This document shows, in pieces, positions 7,401 to 14,620 of a stretch of DNA of 59,524 bases. Each line of letters starts with the position of its first letter. Within the stretch, counting starts at the first letter, position 1. The DNA is from Defluviitaleaceae bacterium (GTDB taxonomy: Bacteria; Bacillota; Clostridia; Lachnospirales; WRAA01), in assembly GCA_009780015.1 (NCBI GenBank), contig WRAW01000004.1, positions 1 through 59,524 of the forward strand, read 5' to 3'. A program made the position numbers and the translations under genes. Under the pieces are notes generated by a model. That model searched no databases, had not been told where the DNA came from, and saw only the letters and a list, made by a program, of their open reading frames with translations.

Positions 7401-10179
7401 GCGGTGAAGCCTCGAACATAAGCCTTATGCGCTCGTTGGCCGCTTCCATCTTGGCCATGGCCTTCTTTAAATCACGCATATCGCGGCTGTAGGTAACTAC
7501 AATCGGCTCGGTATTGTAATTCATGCGTACGGCGGTTACATCGAACGGAATAACCTCGCCGTCCAGCCTCCGGCCCACAAATTCAAAGTTCGAGAAGCCG
7601 TTCGTAATCGCCTCCTTCGTCTTCTTTGTCCAAAATTCCCATGACGAAGTTCCGCATGGCTGCTTTATCGGCATTAGCCGGCGGCGTATCTCGAGGAATT
7701 CCTCCGTACCGGACAGACCAAATATTTTTACGCCTGTCTGGTTGGTGTATATGCAGTTGAAGTCCTTGTCAAAGTATTCAATAAGCAGCGGAGTATGGTC
7801 GAACATAAGCTGTACGCGCACACCGGTCTCGCGCTCGCGCTCCTGCGACGCGCGAAGCTCGCGAAGATCGCGGCTGTACGTCACCACCATCGTCTCGCCC
7901 TGGCTCACCACACGCACGCATATGACCTCGCTCGGTATCAGCTCGCCGTTAACGCTTTTATGCACAAAGTCGAATCGGCAGCGGCCATCCTTCATCGCAA
8001 GCCTGAGCTGAGTCATCCAGACTTCCGACGACTTCGCCCCGCAAGGCTGATACTCGGGCATCAGATTCATAAATTTTTCGTAAAATTCTTCCACGCTTGA
8101 CAGACCAAAGGTGCTAAGCCCTTCCCTATTGGTGTACACACAGTTGCACTCGCTATCCCAAAATTCTATTAACAGCGGCGTCGCGTCAAACATCAACTGC
8201 ACGCGCACATTAGCCGCGCGTTCCTTGGCCTGCGATTCCCTCAGTTCGCGCAAATCCCTCATGTAGGCCACCAGCGCAAACCCGCCCGAATACTCTGTGC
8301 GCACCAACGTGACTTCGCATGGGATAGTCTCACCGGATACGCCGCACTGCGTCCACTCAAACAGCGCCATACCGTCTTCAGCGGCATAGCTCAAATTTTG
8401 AAGCATTTTTATCATTGAAGGCGTACCGCACGGCTGGAGCGGCGGAGCAAGCTCGTAGAAACGCTCCAGGTATTCGGCTTTGTCCGCTACGCCGGATATC
8501 CTCACACACTCCTGATTGCAGTCGATGATGTTGAAGTTTTCGTCCCAAAAGTTGATTGCCAGCGGAGCCGCATCCATCATAAGCTTAGTACGCTGTGTGG
8601 CCTCGTGCACTTTCTCGGCGGCGCTGTGCAAGTCCCGCACGTCCCGTCCATATGTCACAACTACCGGTCGCCCCTGAATCATCATACGAACGGCGGATAT
8701 TTCCAGCGGAAGCGATTCTCCGTTGTTCGGATTAATCATCACAAAGTCGAATTTATGGCTTCCGTCCTTAAACACTTTTCGCAACTGATTGTTCCAATAT
8801 TCCAGCGAAGACAGGCCATCGGGCTGCGCGTTTGAGAAAACTTCGGTAACGCGCCTGTCATACTCATCCTTGTCGCGAAAATCCATCATCTTTAATGCCT
8901 CTCGGCTGACGCCGGTACAGCGAAGATCCTCGTCCCAGCACTCAATTAACAACGGGGCCGTGTCATAAATAAGCTGTATGCGAAGATTGGCCTCGCGCTC
9001 CTTTTCAAGCGCTATTCTGTATTCGCGCATGTCGCGGCCATATGTCACTATCGCGGGCCTGCCCTGCGCCGTAACCCCCACGGCAGTGATCTCCATCGGT
9101 ACGATCTCACCGGTATCCGGTATCTTCGCCGCAAATTCAAACTTGCGGAAGCCTTCGTCCATGGCCGTACGCAAATGCTTTTTCAAGTACTTCAAGGTTG
9201 GTGTGCCGCAAGGCTGGTACTTGGGCATGACCTCGCTAAAACGCCGGAAATATTCCTCCCGGCTCTGCATACCGAACATCCTGACGCCCGCCATGTTGAC
9301 ATATGTGCAGCTTAAACCGCTGTCCCAGTACCCCACAAGAAGCGGTGCGTCGTCGGAAATGATCCGCGCGCGTTCGCCAAGTTCCCGTTCCCTTGCCATC
9401 GAGTCGTGCAGTACGCGAACATCCATCGCGTATGAAATGCATACGTAATCGCCGCCCATTCGGCAGCGCACAACCCATACCTCCGACGGAACAGGCGTAC
9501 CGTCCGGCATTTGGTGCATCCAAAAAAACCTGACGCAGCCGTCAGAGAATCCTTGCGCAATATATTCTTTCGCCCTTTCGTCGGATAGTCTGCCGCACGG
9601 CTGGAGTTTTGGAGAAAAGTCGGAAATCCTATCAATGTATTCCTGCCTACTGGAAAGGCCGTAGCGTCGCACGGCCTCTTCGTTGCAGTCTATGATCTCA
9701 AGTTTACGGTTCCAGAAGTCTATAGCAAGCGGCGAGTGCTCGAACATCAGCTTCAGTCTTTCATCGGCTTCGCCTGACGCGCGTTCCGCCTGCTTTCGGC
9801 AAACGGCATCCCTGGCCCGCAAAAGTATCACCGGCGAATCGCCGGGCATACACGTCAAATCCACTTCAAAACAGAGCGTCCCGTTAGTTTCGTCGTCTAC
9901 ACATAGCTCGAAGCTTACCTTTCCGTCCTCCATCGCCTTGCAAAACATCTCTTGAAACATCTCAAACGAATAAATGCCGCAAGGCTGGAAGGGCGGCAGG
10001 CGCTCAAAAAAACGCTCGGCAAGCTCATCCTTGCCGTGGAAGTTAAACTTTTCGCACGCGGCTGAGTTGGCGGCCAGTACCCTTAGCTCAGAGTCAAAAC
10101 AGACGCAGGCCTCGGCGAATGTCTCGAACAGCATCTGCGGAAGCCGCAGCGGATCCAGCCCCAGCACGTCATAGAACAC
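4429..10179 (-). CDS. Giant hybrid sensor histidine kinase with ten tandem PAS-like repeats
   Basis: About 1,916 residues from GTG 10179. Residues 1 to about 1,290 are ten PAS-like repeats of some 128 residues each; each opens with a pattern like RxxLMFDATPLLIEFWD, and seven contain QPCG after an acidic helix (two others QPDG and QPNG, the tenth neither). Then come a HisKA domain with phospho-acceptor His in ARMSHEIRTPMNAIIG (about 1,318), an ATPase domain (NNILSNAFKYT, GTGLGMSIV), a receiver with VLVVDDVD and MDHMMPDMDG (about 1,575-1,695), and an HPt domain with VHAMKSAAANI (about 1,785). No membrane segments, so a cytoplasmic sensor. It follows the HD-GYP regulator by 4 bp. A longer frame from TTG 10272 would overlap that gene by 89 bp and seems unlikely. 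Signal unknown. Confidence 0.85.
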   Translation of the reverse strand: MFYDVLGLDPLRLPQMLFETFAEACVCFDSELRVLAANSAACEKFNFHGKDELAERFFERLPPFQPCGIYSFEMFQEMFCKAMEDGKVSFELCVDDETNGTLCFEVDLTCMPGDSPVILLRARDAVCRKQAERASGEADERLKLMFEHSPLAIDFWNRKLEIIDCNEEAVRRYGLSSRQEYIDRISDFSPKLQPCGRLSDERAKEYIAQGFSDGCVRFFWMHQMPDGTPVPSEVWVVRCRMGGDYVCISYAMDVRVLHDSMARERELGERARIISDDAPLLVGYWDSGLSCTYVNMAGVRMFGMQSREEYFRRFSEVMPKYQPCGTPTLKYLKKHLRTAMDEGFRKFEFAAKIPDTGEIVPMEITAVGVTAQGRPAIVTYGRDMREYRIALEKEREANLRIQLIYDTAPLLIECWDEDLRCTGVSREALKMMDFRDKDEYDRRVTEVFSNAQPDGLSSLEYWNNQLRKVFKDGSHKFDFVMINPNNGESLPLEISAVRMMIQGRPVVVTYGRDVRDLHSAAEKVHEATQRTKLMMDAAPLAINFWDENFNIIDCNQECVRISGVADKAEYLERFYELAPPLQPCGTPSMIKMLQNLSYAAEDGMALFEWTQCGVSGETIPCEVTLVRTEYSGGFALVAYMRDLRELRESQAKERAANVRVQLMFDATPLLIEFWDSECNCVYTNREGLSTFGLSSVEEFYEKFMNLMPEYQPCGAKSSEVWMTQLRLAMKDGRCRFDFVHKSVNGELIPSEVICVRVVSQGETMVVTYSRDLRELRASQERERETGVRVQLMFDHTPLLIEYFDKDFNCIYTNQTGVKIFGLSGTEEFLEIRRRLMPIKQPCGTSSWEFWTKKTKEAITNGFSNFEFVGRRLDGEVIPFDVTAVRMNYNTEPIVVTYSRDMRDLKKAMAKMEAANERIRLMFEASPLGIGFFDENFNNIDCNEQCLNMFGLSSKYDYLTRYDKLSPVLQPCGTPSNELALYYFMKAADEGRAEFEWMHNTILGRPMPCEIAIVRIEYEDSFALLVYMRDVSELRASAEREREANERAQLLLNNAPIGVEFWTQDLNLLHCNYEILSRFDLDTILEYEENAWNLSPETQPNGEESYGALKKLFEEAFLKGFAHCEWTYQRQDGTLIPCDTTFVRLGHDESSRVAVYSRDLRELKESLAMMREADERSKLMLDATPLACYLLNNHFVAIDCNMETLNLLGLSTKGECIGKFGEIFIRDKYLDMQEMVRVSASFNEAISEGYSQFEWELEKPEGGIIPVIVTFVRLMYNGEYVVAAYLFDQRVIKAMLEEMRRLEIAEENNEAKTKFLARMSHEIRTPMNAIIGISEIQLRDSKLSPHVEESFAKIYNSANTLLRLINDILDMSKIEAGKMDIISEMYAVSSLINDTVQLNILYLGSKQIEFRIHVDENLPAEMIGDEIRIRQIINNILSNAFKYTEKGLVELSFWVEPPQSGKADDVVLAICVSDSGQGMTQEQLNALHEDYARFNEAANRRVEGTGLGMSIVYNLAKLMNAGIEVTSVVGAGTKFYIRIPSKRCGETVLGAALAGSLQNLETGQRSIKKVADLEREYMPYGKVLVVDDVDTNLYVAKHLMKPYGLTIETCESGFAAIDKIQEGNVYDIVFMDHMMPDMDGIETVKRIRGMGYTHPIVALTANAIIGQADVFMQSGFDGFISKPIDVRYLNSYLSRLIRDKQTPEVLAAARRDAALAKQQAGDQSAAAKPAEHRPIARDQAADLPKPLVESFIRDSKRVVGILEDIHTRREAYTADDIRSYTINVHAMKSAAANIDRSKLSEFAAELESAARSGDTESMARHTPSFLAILKSIVAELQPDEPESDEYVEDDLELLRDKLQTITTACENYDSDVVSEAMSQLREYKWSSQVTDLLARIDAHVLHSHFEEAAEEAKQFPS

Positions 10180-10183
10180 ATTA

Positions 10184-11248
10184 TTAAAGCTCAAGTTCGA
10201 GCTCAAGTTCGAGTTCAAAGGAATCCCCACCGTTTTCCCAGGCTCTTCTAATTTCCGCAAACTTATCCCCAAGCTCGGGTAAGACTCTGCCTATTTCCGG
10301 GTCAAAGTAAGTTCCTACCTCCATCATCATGATTTCCATGGCCTCTTCGTCCGAAAGAGCGGATTTTCCCGGACGGCTCATGATAAGGTTGTCATAAAAG
10401 TCCACAACCGCCATCATACGCCCCTGGATGGGTATGTCCATACCCTTGAGTCCATAGGGATAGCCCGTTCCATCCCACTTTTCGTGGTGATACGCGGCGA
10501 AGTATTTTGCGTTCTCCAGCAGCTTATTGCCCCCTGTGCGGGCTATCATCGTCTCGATAATTATCTCGCCCTTTACGGCATGAGTACGCATTACCTCAAA
10601 CTCGGCGGGTTCAAACTTGTCGGTTTTTTTGAGAATTTCGTCAGGTATGCTTATTTTCCCTATGTCGTGGAGCATTGCCGCGCTCTCTATCGTTTTGTCG
10701 TCCAACTGCTTCATTTCGTCAACGTAGATGTCGCTGTCAATCATGGCTTGCTTGAGAGCCTTCATAAACCTGGTGGTGCGCCAGATATGCCCGCCGCTCT
10801 TCTCGTCGCGGCTTTCCACAAGGTCGGCAAGTACGAACATCATGTTGTAATGCATGTTCTCCGCCTGCGCCGTGCGTTCGCGTATTATCGCGTCGACCTC
10901 CAGATGCACCCTTACGCGGTTAAGAAGCACAGGGCCGGAAAACGGCTTTGATATGAAGTCCACAATGCCCATCTCCAGGCCTCTGACCTCGACCTTGGAG
11001 TCGCGAAGGCTTGTCAGAAATATAATCGGGATATCCTTGAGCCCCTCGCTGTTCTTCATCCGCTCGAGTATTTCAAATCCGTTCATTACAGGCATCTCGA
11101 TGTCCAAAAGAATCAAGTCGGGCCGAAATTTTTCCAAAAGCGAAAACAATCTCTCCCCTGTCGACACAGTCATAACCTTGAACTGCTTCTCCAAAACCTG
11201 CTTGGCCATTGCTAGGTTTGTGTCGCTGTCATCAACGACAAATATCAT
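10184..11248 (-). CDS. Response regulator with HD-GYP c-di-GMP phosphodiesterase domain
   Basis: The 354-residue protein has a receiver domain (about 1-120) with IFVVDDSD, phospho-acceptor Asp in LILLDIEMPVMNG and a Lys in DFISKPFSG, followed by an HD-GYP domain with LHDIGKISIP and HHEKWDGTGYP. HD-GYP enzymes cleave cyclic di-GMP, usually to GMP. The start is taken at ATG 11248, just before the receiver fold; an in-frame ATG at 11290 would add 14 unrelated residues without a ribosome binding site. The C-terminal tail is a pure Glu-Leu repeat, SFELELELELEL, coded by a 12-bp tandem repeat. It is the first gene of an operon with the ten-PAS kinase, which may control it. Confidence 0.88.
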   Translation of the reverse strand: MIFVVDDSDTNLAMAKQVLEKQFKVMTVSTGERLFSLLEKFRPDLILLDIEMPVMNGFEILERMKNSEGLKDIPIIFLTSLRDSKVEVRGLEMGIVDFISKPFSGPVLLNRVRVHLEVDAIIRERTAQAENMHYNMMFVLADLVESRDEKSGGHIWRTTRFMKALKQAMIDSDIYVDEMKQLDDKTIESAAMLHDIGKISIPDEILKKTDKFEPAEFEVMRTHAVKGEIIIETMIARTGGNKLLENAKYFAAYHHEKWDGTGYPYGLKGMDIPIQGRMMAVVDFYDNLIMSRPGKSALSDEEAMEIMMMEVGTYFDPEIGRVLPELGDKFAEIRRAWENGGDSFELELELELEL

Positions 11249-11454
11249 CTTCTTAATTCCCTGCAACACTGCTCGCACGCTCCCATTCATCTATGCCTAT
11301 CTATAGCCGCGGGTTTTTCCCGCTCAATAACATCTCTAAAATAAATTTACCTATCATTATATACTGTCGGCTCGACTTTGTAAAGTCGTAATGTTAAATG
11401 TTCATGACAGTCTGATTTTAGTGAAATTGCTGACTGACTCTGAGGAATATTTCG

Positions 11455-11483
11455 TTGACAACCCATTTAATCTGCATCATAAT
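11455..11483 (+). promoter_or_regulatory. Sigma-A-type promoter
   Basis: TTGACA (11455-11460) and CATAAT (11478-11483) are separated by 17 bp. The site lies 45 bp before the GTG start of the gene at 11529, with GAGGAG between. Confidence 0.65.
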
Positions 11484-11528
11484 TGTGGAAAGATTTAAAT
11501 AATTCTTTAAGCGAGGAGAGATGTTATA

Positions 11529-12275
11529 GTGAGTACAATTAGAGGGTTTGTGCTGGGTGTACTGGCAACGGTATTATTTAGCGGCACGCTGGTTATGGCG
11601 AATCCTGTGCTGCGTGAAATTGCTTTCGGTGTGAATGTTTCCATAAATGGCAAAATTATTCGGTTCGAGCAGGACGAGCAGCCCTTTGTCATGGAGGAGA
11701 GAACCTTCCTTCCCGTGAGGGCAATCGCCTATGCCCTTGGCCTTGAAGTCGGCTGGGACGCCGAAACGTCAACCGTATTGCTGACCGGCGGCGCTCAATC
11801 TCCTCCGCCTTCACCGGATCCCGAGCAGCCGCAGCCTCCGGTTTCCCCCGAATCCGTACAGTCTTCCTCTTTTTCGGCGGCGATGTTTGACAGCGGAGGC
11901 GGCCTCGGCGGAAGCGTTACCGCCCTGCCTTCCGTCTCAATGTTTGGCAGTTCCTTTGAAAATGCCGTAGTTTATCAAAGCACGTCAACAGGCGCCAATC
12001 TGCGCGTTTTCTCCATGCATAACCTAAACGGCCGATACAGCCGCCTTGTTGGTACAATCGGCCGGGTCGACGGCTCGGGTTCAAGAGACATAATCTATAC
12101 AATCTTTGGAGACGGCACCATTCTAGCCCAGCACGAAATGACCGCCAACGACGCGCCTGTATCTATTGATATTGACGTTACCGGAGTCTCCCTGATAAGA
12201 ATTGAAGTTGGCCGCACAAATACCCAAGGATCAGGCACCGCCGAATATGCCGTCGCCGCCCGCTTATACAGATAG
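11529..12275 (+). CDS. Secreted or envelope protein with copper amine oxidase N-like domain
   Basis: The 248-residue protein begins at GTG 11529 (GAGGAG upstream). A hydrophobic N-terminus, GFVLGVLATVLFSGTLVMA, acts as a signal peptide or anchor. Residues about 32-80 form a stalk-like domain of the copper-amine-oxidase N-terminal type, with MEERTFLPVRAIAYALGLEV, common in clostridial surface proteins. A proline-rich linker (SPPPSPDPEQPQPP) leads to a C-terminal beta-rich domain (about 120-248) that resembles NPCBM-type carbohydrate-binding folds, with LRVFSMHNLNGRYSRLVG. It probably binds cell-wall or external glycans. It stands alone with its own promoter. Confidence 0.75.
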   Translation: MSTIRGFVLGVLATVLFSGTLVMANPVLREIAFGVNVSINGKIIRFEQDEQPFVMEERTFLPVRAIAYALGLEVGWDAETSTVLLTGGAQSPPPSPDPEQPQPPVSPESVQSSSFSAAMFDSGGGLGGSVTALPSVSMFGSSFENAVVYQSTSTGANLRVFSMHNLNGRYSRLVGTIGRVDGSGSRDIIYTIFGDGTILAQHEMTANDAPVSIDIDVTGVSLIRIEVGRTNTQGSGTAEYAVAARLYR

Positions 12276-12377
12276 CGGCCATAAATATACATACCTCATC
12301 AGGCTAATGTCCTTGGCGGCTATACCCAGGAGATTGTTTCACGCACACTTTCTTTTTTACGCTTCAATATTCATGTG

Positions 12378-13370
12378 CTAAATATGCGCGTGGTATAGAA
12401 AATCCAGCTTAACCTGCCAGTCTCTGCCTGTGGTAAACGAATTGTTGCCGATCATATCAAGAAAGGCGTCCAGATCGACTTCACCGCGCAGCAAACAGTC
12501 AAAGCTCTCAATAAGCCGCACGGAATCATCCACCGATTTCTGGAACATGTCGGTAAACGCGTGACTTTGGAGGCTTGAGTCTTCGTTGGGATTGTCCCAC
12601 GGATATGCCCAGGGCTCGCGCCGCAGGTTCAGGTAGTCTTGGCCGTCGGTTCGCTGGTCGTGTATCAAGCTGGAAACATATCCGCTTTCCTTCATCAGCA
12701 GCCCTTCCACGGAACCTATAAGCCGTTTGCGCCTGCCCGTACGCGACTGCAGCAGCCTGGTGATTGTCACCATGCTTGACATCGCGCGGTAGACGCTCCT
12801 CTTTCCAAGCTTGATACCGTAAACATCACTCAGCCCGCTGCTTATTACGGACGCGGCTCCGGCGGCCTGGAGGCGGCTTACTCTTATCAGCCGCCACAGC
12901 CTCTTGTCGGCCGGTTCCTGACTTGCGGCCAGCTTCAGCATCTCAATGTCCACATTTGTCTCGAAGCTTTGATGCCGTATGCTGTAGTGCAGGCTCGGGC
13001 GGCTGTCGCCCTCTGTCTTAAAGCCCGACTTATAATAAATGTACGGGTGGGCGTTGCCGTCCAGCGCGTAGTGCGTCAGATAGCCGCAAATGTACGACAG
13101 CGCCGCTTCACGTTCGCCGCCCGTCAGCTTCATGCTGTGTTCCAGCATACTCCTAAAAAATTCACTTACTCGGCTGTTGTGTATCAAATTACCCAGCCTG
13201 TATATACTGGGCCGTATCAGGCACGGGATGTAGTAGAAAAAGAAGTCGGGGCCTTGCGTACCAAGGTTGTATATCTGTCTGTTGCGCTCTATCAATCCGC
13301 CTATCCCGCTTCCCGACAGGCGTGCCGCGCTGAGTTCTCCGCACAGATAATGTGATATCATTCCGGGCAT
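12378..13370 (-). CDS. Zinc-dependent phospholipase C-like protein
   Basis: The 330-residue protein fits the zinc-dependent phospholipase C / S1-P1-like fold (Zn_dep_PLPC). Candidate zinc ligands are ISHYLCGE near the start, GTQGPDFFFY, GYLTHYALDGNAHPYIYY and HYSIRHQSFE, a spacing of His and Asp typical of the family. No signal peptide is seen, as in many clostridial members. The start is ATG 13370 with GGAGG 7 nt upstream. It is a single gene, convergent with the gene at 11529 and divergent from rubrerythrin. Actual substrates of these cytosolic homologues are not known. Confidence 0.75.
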   Translation of the reverse strand: MPGMISHYLCGELSAARLSGSGIGGLIERNRQIYNLGTQGPDFFFYYIPCLIRPSIYRLGNLIHNSRVSEFFRSMLEHSMKLTGGEREAALSYICGYLTHYALDGNAHPYIYYKSGFKTEGDSRPSLHYSIRHQSFETNVDIEMLKLAASQEPADKRLWRLIRVSRLQAAGAASVISSGLSDVYGIKLGKRSVYRAMSSMVTITRLLQSRTGRRKRLIGSVEGLLMKESGYVSSLIHDQRTDGQDYLNLRREPWAYPWDNPNEDSSLQSHAFTDMFQKSVDDSVRLIESFDCLLRGEVDLDAFLDMIGNNSFTTGRDWQVKLDFLYHAHI

Positions 13371-13440
13371 GTCTTACCTCCAAAAAGTCACTCCATGCCG
13401 GCCGTATGTCGGCCCCGCATGAAACGTCGAGCAAAAATCC

Positions 13441-13496
13441 TTGATTCTTTCGTATCGGTGTGTTATGATTTTACAGGGATATTCTTCCCCTGTAAA
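13441..13496 (+). promoter_or_regulatory. Promoter with start-site palindrome upstream of rubrerythrin
   Basis: TTGATT (13441-13446) and TATGAT (13464-13469) are 17 bp apart. Directly after the -10, TTTACAGGG (13470-13478) and CCCTGTAAA (13488-13496) form a perfect 9-bp inverted repeat covering the expected start site, a good position for a repressor. The 262-bp repeat element at 13525-13786 separates this promoter from the rubrerythrin start. Confidence 0.55.
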
Positions 13497-13524
13497 TACA
13501 CAATATTTACTATAAGCATCAAGT

Positions 13525-13786
13525 TAAGAACCTGTGTTCATAGGTGGGGATGGCGTATTAGCGAGGCGATTTTTCGCCAATCTAGGAGGTGACGACGCCG
13601 CGTACCCACAGGGTACGCAAGGATGCTGTGTGCCGGTGGCACGCGTTTAGCATCCGAAGCGCCAGCGTAGGCGGAGAAACCGACGACCCGGGGTCCCCAT
13701 AAAGCCCGGTTTTGGCTTTATGGGGTGGACTGTGGCGGAAAATCGACCGCTAAGACGCTGTTCCCATCCTATGAACACAGGTTCTA
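13525..13786. repeat. Full-length type A inverted-repeat element
   Basis: The most complete copy, 262 bp, TA at each end. Left arm AGAACCTGTGTTCATAGG continues as ..TTAGCGAGGCGATTTTTCGCC; the right arm is complementary over roughly 54 bp. Between the arms lie a GCGTACCC/GGGTACGC stem (13600-13618), the GGATGCTGTGTGCC/GGCACGCGTTTAGCATCC hairpin, GAAGCGCCAGCGTAGGCGG, and a CCCCATAAAGCC/GGCTTTATGGGG palindrome. It fills most of the 444-bp gap at 13371-13814 and lies in the likely 5' untranslated region of rubrerythrin. Confidence 0.9.
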
Positions 13787-13814
13787 AGACACAATTTTGA
13801 GAGGAGTACTCTGC

Positions 13815-14357
13815 ATGGAGTTTAAAGGTTCCAGAACCGAAGCCAATCTGATGGCGGCATTTGCCGGCGAATCGCAGGCGCGCAACAAATATACCTATTA
13901 CGCCGGCCAAGCCCGGAAGCAGGGTTTTGTACACATTGCCGAAATATTCGAGGAAACCGCGAACAACGAGAAAGAGCACGCAAAGATATGGTTCAAGCTG
14001 CTTCACGGCGACAAGATTCCCGGAACCGAGGACAACCTAAAGGACGCCGCCGCCGGGGAAACCTACGAGCATGATGTGATGTACGCGGAATTCGCCAAAG
14101 TCGCACATGAGGAAGGCTTCTCCAGAATAGCCAAGCTGTTTGAAGAGGTCGCCCTGATCGAAAAATCCCACGCCGACAGATACAACCAGGTGCTGTCCAA
14201 CGTAGAAAACAAGCGTGTCTTTGAGAAACCGGCCTCTGTAGTCTGGTACTGCTCCAACTGCGGCTACCTTCGTGAAGACAAGCACGCCCCCGAGGTCTGT
14301 CCCGTCTGCACCCATCCGCAGAGCTTCTTCTACCCTAAGAACGAGAATTACAAATAG
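13815..14357 (+). CDS. rbr: Rubrerythrin
   Basis: The 180-residue protein is a non-haem di-iron peroxidase that detoxifies hydrogen peroxide in anaerobes. The ferritin-like four-helix domain (about 1-140) has the iron ligands in MAAFAGESQARNKY, EETANNEKEHAKIW, FAKVAHEEGF and EEVALIEKSHADRY. The C-terminal rubredoxin-like domain binds one iron through CSNCGY and CPVCTHP. Length is normal. The start is ATG 13815 after GAGGAGT; an upstream in-frame ATG at 13797 lies before the ribosome binding site. The stop TAG at 14355-14357 is the first three bases of a type B repeat. Confidence 0.95.
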   Translation: MEFKGSRTEANLMAAFAGESQARNKYTYYAGQARKQGFVHIAEIFEETANNEKEHAKIWFKLLHGDKIPGTEDNLKDAAAGETYEHDVMYAEFAKVAHEEGFSRIAKLFEEVALIEKSHADRYNQVLSNVENKRVFEKPASVVWYCSNCGYLREDKHAPEVCPVCTHPQSFFYPKNENYK

Positions 14358-14536
14358 ACCTCTTCAGAAATTGGGCAATGCCGGATTTGTGCGGATTTTT
14401 GCCGCAAGGCAAGGAATGACAAACGCCGGTACTCGCAGTGATACACAAGTGCGGAGTGACGCAGCATTGAGGCAATAAGACCACAAAGACGTGCGGGGCA
14501 TTAGTGTCAACACACCCTAATTTCCGAAGAGGTCTA
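14355..14536. repeat. Type B inverted-repeat element starting in a stop codon
   Basis: TAGACCTCTTCAGAAATT at the left and AATTTCCGAAGAGGTCTA at the right bound 182 bp. Inner arms also pair (AATGCC..GATTTTTGCC with GGCAATAAGACCACAAAG..GGCATT). GTCAACACACCCTA at 14507-14520 is a type C right end, so a C-type unit may be nested here. The first TAG is the rubrerythrin stop codon. Confidence 0.75.
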
Positions 14537-14557
14537 GTAGTGACGCAAATCCTGCGA

Positions 14558-14590
14558 CAGGAGGCCAGACCGTTCCATGGCCTCCTGTTT
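14558..14590 (+). terminator. Hairpin, possible terminator after rubrerythrin
   Basis: CAGGAGGCCA (14558-14567) pairs perfectly with TGGCCTCCTG (14578-14587), followed by only three T. The stem is strong but the short T run makes terminator function uncertain. It lies 31 bp before the next gene. Confidence 0.45.
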
Positions 14591-14620
14591 CCGGCTGGAG
14601 TATATATAGGACTGTAAAAT

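Noticed and set aside
10184..10272. Start of the giant kinase at TTG 10272
   Set aside because: It would overlap the HD-GYP gene by 89 bp and translate its Glu-Leu repeat in another frame as Asn/Leu/Ser-rich text; GTG 10179 is more likely.
13525..13786. Possible riboswitch or T-box in front of rubrerythrin
   Set aside because: The fold is that of the mobile repeat present at many unrelated loci in both orientations, so it is not a gene-specific aptamer.
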